This document shows, piece after piece, positions 37,900 to 40,072 of a DNA stretch of 40,072 bases. The notes under the pieces were generated by a model, which saw only the letters and a program-made list of their open reading frames with translations, ran no database searches and had not been told where the DNA came from. A program made the translations under genes and the position numbers. Numbering within the stretch: the first letter of the stretch is position 1; each line of letters starts with the position of its first letter. Source of the stretch: an uncultured Bacilli bacterium (GTDB lineage Bacteria > Bacillota_I > Bacilli_A > RF39 > UBA660); assembly GCA_934086485.1 (NCBI GenBank), contig CAKOIF010000012.1, forward strand, positions 1 to 40,072, in the 5' to 3' direction.

Positions 37900-38866
37900 T
37901 TTAAAATTTAATAATGTTTATATTAAAAATTTTTATACAATAGCGGGTCCTAAAGAAAAAGATAGTAAAATATCTAATGTTAATTTAAAATTTGATGATT
38001 TATATTTTGGTAAACAAACTTTTGAGGATGCTGAAATTAAAATGCAAGAGATATCTATTCAAAATTTACTTAATAATGAAGGACTTTCTGAAAATAAAAT
38101 TGATTATGTTTTTGCTACGGATTTAATAAATCAATTAGGAATTTCAAGCCAAACTATGAGTAATTTTAACATACCTTTTGTTGGAGTATATGCAGCGTGT
38201 GCTGGCTTTCCTTTGCAAATGATTTTGGGTTCAAACTTAATTGAGAGTAAAAATGCAAAGAATATTATTACTCTTGCATCGTCACATAATTTGACTGCTG
38301 AAAGACAGTTTAGATATCCTACTGAGTATGGTTGTCCTAAAAAAGGGACAGCAACTTGTACACTTACTGCTTGTGTAAGTATGCTTTTATCAAATGAAAA
38401 AACTAATATTAAAGTAAGTGGAGGACTAATTGGCAAAGTTATAAATTTAGGAATAAATGATGTTAATAATATGGGTGCAGTTATGGCTCCGGCTTGTGCA
38501 GATACAATTTATACATATTTACAAAATGCTCATGAAACAGTTAAAGACTATGATTTAATTTTAACTGGTGATTTAGGAAAAGTTGGTCTAAACATTTTAA
38601 AAGAATATTATGAAAAAGTTTATAATGAAAGACTTAATAAAATAATGGATGCTGGTGATGAAATATTTTTAGAAACTTCCCAATATAGTGGTGGAAGTGG
38701 ACCAGTATGTCTTCCTTTGGTGTTTTTGACAAAAATACTAAAAAATAAAAAATATAAAAAAATTTTAATTGTGGGCTCAGGTTCTCTTCATAATCCTACT
38801 TTAGTAAATCAAGGTAAAGAGATTCCAGCGATAAGTCATTTAGTTAAAATCGAGGTGTTATCATGA
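37892..38866 (+). CDS. spoVAD: Stage V sporulation protein AD
   Basis: 324 residues with the thiolase-like fold of SpoVAD, a dipicolinate-binding protein on the inner spore membrane. Typical segments are GVYAACAGFPLQMILGSNLI (with the Cys), RQFRYPTEYGCPKK, GAVMAPACADTIYTYL and LTGDLGKVGLNIL. It is close to full family length. ATG 37892 has SD AAGGTGG within spoVAC, and the reading frames overlap by 8 bases, so the two are translationally coupled. Confidence 0.95.
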   Translation: MGNLKFNNVYIKNFYTIAGPKEKDSKISNVNLKFDDLYFGKQTFEDAEIKMQEISIQNLLNNEGLSENKIDYVFATDLINQLGISSQTMSNFNIPFVGVYAACAGFPLQMILGSNLIESKNAKNIITLASSHNLTAERQFRYPTEYGCPKKGTATCTLTACVSMLLSNEKTNIKVSGGLIGKVINLGINDVNNMGAVMAPACADTIYTYLQNAHETVKDYDLILTGDLGKVGLNILKEYYEKVYNERLNKIMDAGDEIFLETSQYSGGSGPVCLPLVFLTKILKNKKYKKILIVGSGSLHNPTLVNQGKEIPAISHLVKIEVLS

Positions 38867-39213
38867 TATATTTAAATGCTTTTTTATTCGCAGGCTTTGT
38901 ATGCATGCTTGGGCAAATAATTTTAGATAATACAAAACTTACGCCAGGACATATTACTTCACTTTTTACCGTAGTTGGAGCACTTCTTTCCTTTTGTGGA
39001 ATTTATCCTACATTAATTCAAAAATGTGGAGTAGGTGCAACATCCCTTATTATGAATTTTGGTAATATGTTATATCAATCTGGAATAAATGGTTATGAAA
39101 ATGCTGGTATTTTAGGAATTTTTTCTGAACTTTTAGATAAAAGTAGTCTTGCAATAGTAGGTGCAATTATCTTTGCTTTTATCATTTCTATTATCTTTAA
39201 GGCAAAAAAATAA
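38863..39213 (+). CDS. spoVAE: Stage V sporulation protein AE
   Basis: 116 residues and three to four membrane helices: LNAFLFAGFVCMLGQIILD, LTPGHITSLFTVVGALLSF, then a GVGATSLIMNFGNMLYQ and a C-terminal helix, all typical of SpoVAE. It is the third part of the SpoVA(C/D/E) core of the dipicolinate channel. The ATG overlaps the spoVAD stop as ATGA; SD is CGAGGTG. The operon ends here with a terminator; no spoVAF or gerA-type gene follows in the window. Confidence 0.93.
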   Translation: MIYLNAFLFAGFVCMLGQIILDNTKLTPGHITSLFTVVGALLSFCGIYPTLIQKCGVGATSLIMNFGNMLYQSGINGYENAGILGIFSELLDKSSLAIVGAIIFAFIISIIFKAKK

Positions 39214-39225
39214 CTAAAAAATAAA

Positions 39226-39262
39226 AAAATATTCAATTTATACTAGGAATATTTTCTTTTTT
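39226..39262 (+). terminator. Terminator of the spoVA operon
   Basis: AAAATATTC (39226-39234) pairs with GAATATTTT (39247-39255), followed by CTTTTTT. Confidence 0.8.
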
Positions 39263-39293
39263 ATGTAATAATTATAATAGAGGTATGATAGAT

Positions 39294-40072
39294 ATGGAAG
39301 AAAATAACGATTTTAAAATTGAATTACCAAAAATTAATGAGGAGGTAGCAGAACCAGTTGTGGAATCTCCTGTAGTTGAGGCTCCAGTAGTTGAGACACC
39401 TGCTGAACCAGTACAGGCTCCAGTAGTTGAGACTCCAGCTGAACCAGTACAAGCTCCAGTAGTAGAAACTCCAACTGAACCAGTAGCCCCAGTAGTTGAG
39501 ACTCCAGTTGAACCAGTTGCTCCAGTAATGGAAACTCCTGTTGAACCAGTAGCTCCAGTAATGGAAACTCCTGCTGAACCAGTAGCTCCAGCAATGGAAA
39601 CTCCAGCTGAACCAGTAGCTCCAGTAGTAGAAACTCCGGTTGAACCAGTTGCTCCAGTAATGGAAACTCCTGTTGAACCAGTTGCTCCAGTAGCAGAGAC
39701 TCCAGCTGAACCAGTTGCTCCAGTAGCAGAGACTCCAGCTGAACCAGTTGCTCCAGTAGCAGAGACTCCAGCTGAACCAGTTGCTCCAGTAGCAGAAACT
39801 CCGGTTGAACCAGTAGCTCCAGTAGTAGAAACTCCAGTTGAACCAGTTGCTCCAGCAGCAGAAACTCCTGCTGAACCAGTACAAACTCCAGTAATGGAAA
39901 CACCGGCTGAACCAGTTCAAGAAACTGTAACACCAACAATAACACAAACTGCACCAATTATGGAATCAGCACCAGTTGTTGAGGGTGAGAAAAAAGAAGA
40001 AACAGACAAAAATGGCTTACCTAAAGTTAGTAAACCAGTTAAAATTATTTGTACTGTAGTAGTACTTCTTGT
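39294..40072 (+). CDS. Pro/Glu/Val repeat protein, 3' end outside the window
   Basis: The plus-strand frame is open from ATG 39294 to the window end (259 codons seen). An ATG at 39285 is in frame too, but lies too close to the SD AGAGG. After MEENNDFKIELPKINEE come about 16 copies of an 11-residue unit (33 bases) close to ETPAEPVAPVV, from about residue 35 to 215. A charged part (EGEKKEETDKNGLPKVSKPV) and the start of a membrane helix (KIICTVVVLL) follow. It is an N-terminal repeat tail ahead of a transmembrane helix, presumably cytoplasmic and extended. What lies beyond the helix cannot be seen. A TATAAT (39274-39279) is close to the start. Confidence 0.85.
   Translation, partial: MEENNDFKIELPKINEEVAEPVVESPVVEAPVVETPAEPVQAPVVETPAEPVQAPVVETPTEPVAPVVETPVEPVAPVMETPVEPVAPVMETPAEPVAPAMETPAEPVAPVVETPVEPVAPVMETPVEPVAPVAETPAEPVAPVAETPAEPVAPVAETPAEPVAPVAETPVEPVAPVVETPVEPVAPAAETPAEPVQTPVMETPAEPVQETVTPTITQTAPIMESAPVVEGEKKEETDKNGLPKVSKPVKIICTVVVLL
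39399..39930 (+). repeat. Tandem 33-base coding repeats
   Basis: The unit reads GAA/GAG-ACT-CCx-GxT-GAA-CCA-GTx-GCT-CCA-GTA-xxx. Substitutions are mostly synonymous or swap V, A and M. Three consecutive units around 39690-39790 are identical over about 33 bases, so recent expansion is likely. Confidence 0.9.

Noticed and set aside
39324..39957. Two long minus-strand open frames
   Set aside because: They are mirror frames of the plus-strand Pro/Glu/Val repeats: low complexity, no SD, and the plus frame makes better protein sense.
1..40072. tRNA or rRNA genes
   Set aside because: I searched by eye for TTCGA/TTCAA arm motifs and GC-rich cloverleaf-size blocks and saw none; a covariance scan would be more sensitive.

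Overview
The window is very AT-rich, uses TGA as a stop (the 5760-start gene's neighbours end in TAA, but spoVAD and the CYTH gene end in TGA) and TGG for Trp, so the code is standard, not the mycoplasma code. Gene content is Gram-positive: a T-box-controlled tyrosyl-tRNA synthetase, CarD, a spoIIA/spoVA-type sporulation cluster with Spo0A boxes, MBOAT/DHHW/SGNH acyl-transfer proteins. The best fit is an uncultured, host-associated, spore-forming member of the Bacilli related to the Erysipelotrichia/RF39-type lineages. The taxon is an inference from gene content and composition.

Layout. Bases 1-4125: a partial unknown gene, a small sigma factor, a 5'-truncated D-Ala-D-Ala carboxypeptidase pseudogene, T-box leader and tyrS, a CYTH-like gene, and a decayed second copy of the carboxypeptidase 3' end. 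4126-8817: a duplicated kinase/HTH-membrane regulator locus with a broken XRE gene, then a large double-HTH regulator with a perfect dyad in front of it. 8823-14722: envelope proteins of unknown role (tandem paralogues), a DUF1287 gene, and an AAA/DUF4143 ATPase lying between two copies of the DUF1287 gene's 3' end. 14742-24102: CarD, then two related surface-protein genes (15557 and 22457), each preceded by an equally long cassette that looks like an invertible promoter. Between them lies an MBOAT-DHHW-DUF4358-SGNH operon for acylation of an extracellular polymer. The first surface gene has an adenine-poor, GC-richer 3' end followed by a GC-rich hairpin and a broken MutS-like gene, as in diversity-generating retroelements (DGRs); no reverse transcriptase is in the window.

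24079-24454 holds the most interesting unit: a 50-residue hydrophobic peptide gene on the minus strand with a strong SD, its own promoter and terminator, ends that can pair over long range, and a near-consensus antisense promoter inside the ORF. This is the architecture of a type I toxin-antitoxin module.

24516-29345: a MazG-like gene, a TetR regulator and a divergent MMPL/RND exporter fused to a secreted-type protein. 29395-36320: an unexplained structured RNA/terminator, an HTH-membrane regulator, secreted proteins including an S1 protease, and a patchwork of tandem duplications (three copies of a structured leader, paralogous small membrane proteins, truncated copies of the HTH and VanZ genes). 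36330-39262: Spo0A boxes, a SpoIIAA-like STAS protein, a sporulation-type sigma factor, spoVAC-spoVAD-spoVAE. 39294 to the end: start of a membrane protein with about 16 eleven-residue Pro/Glu/Val repeats.
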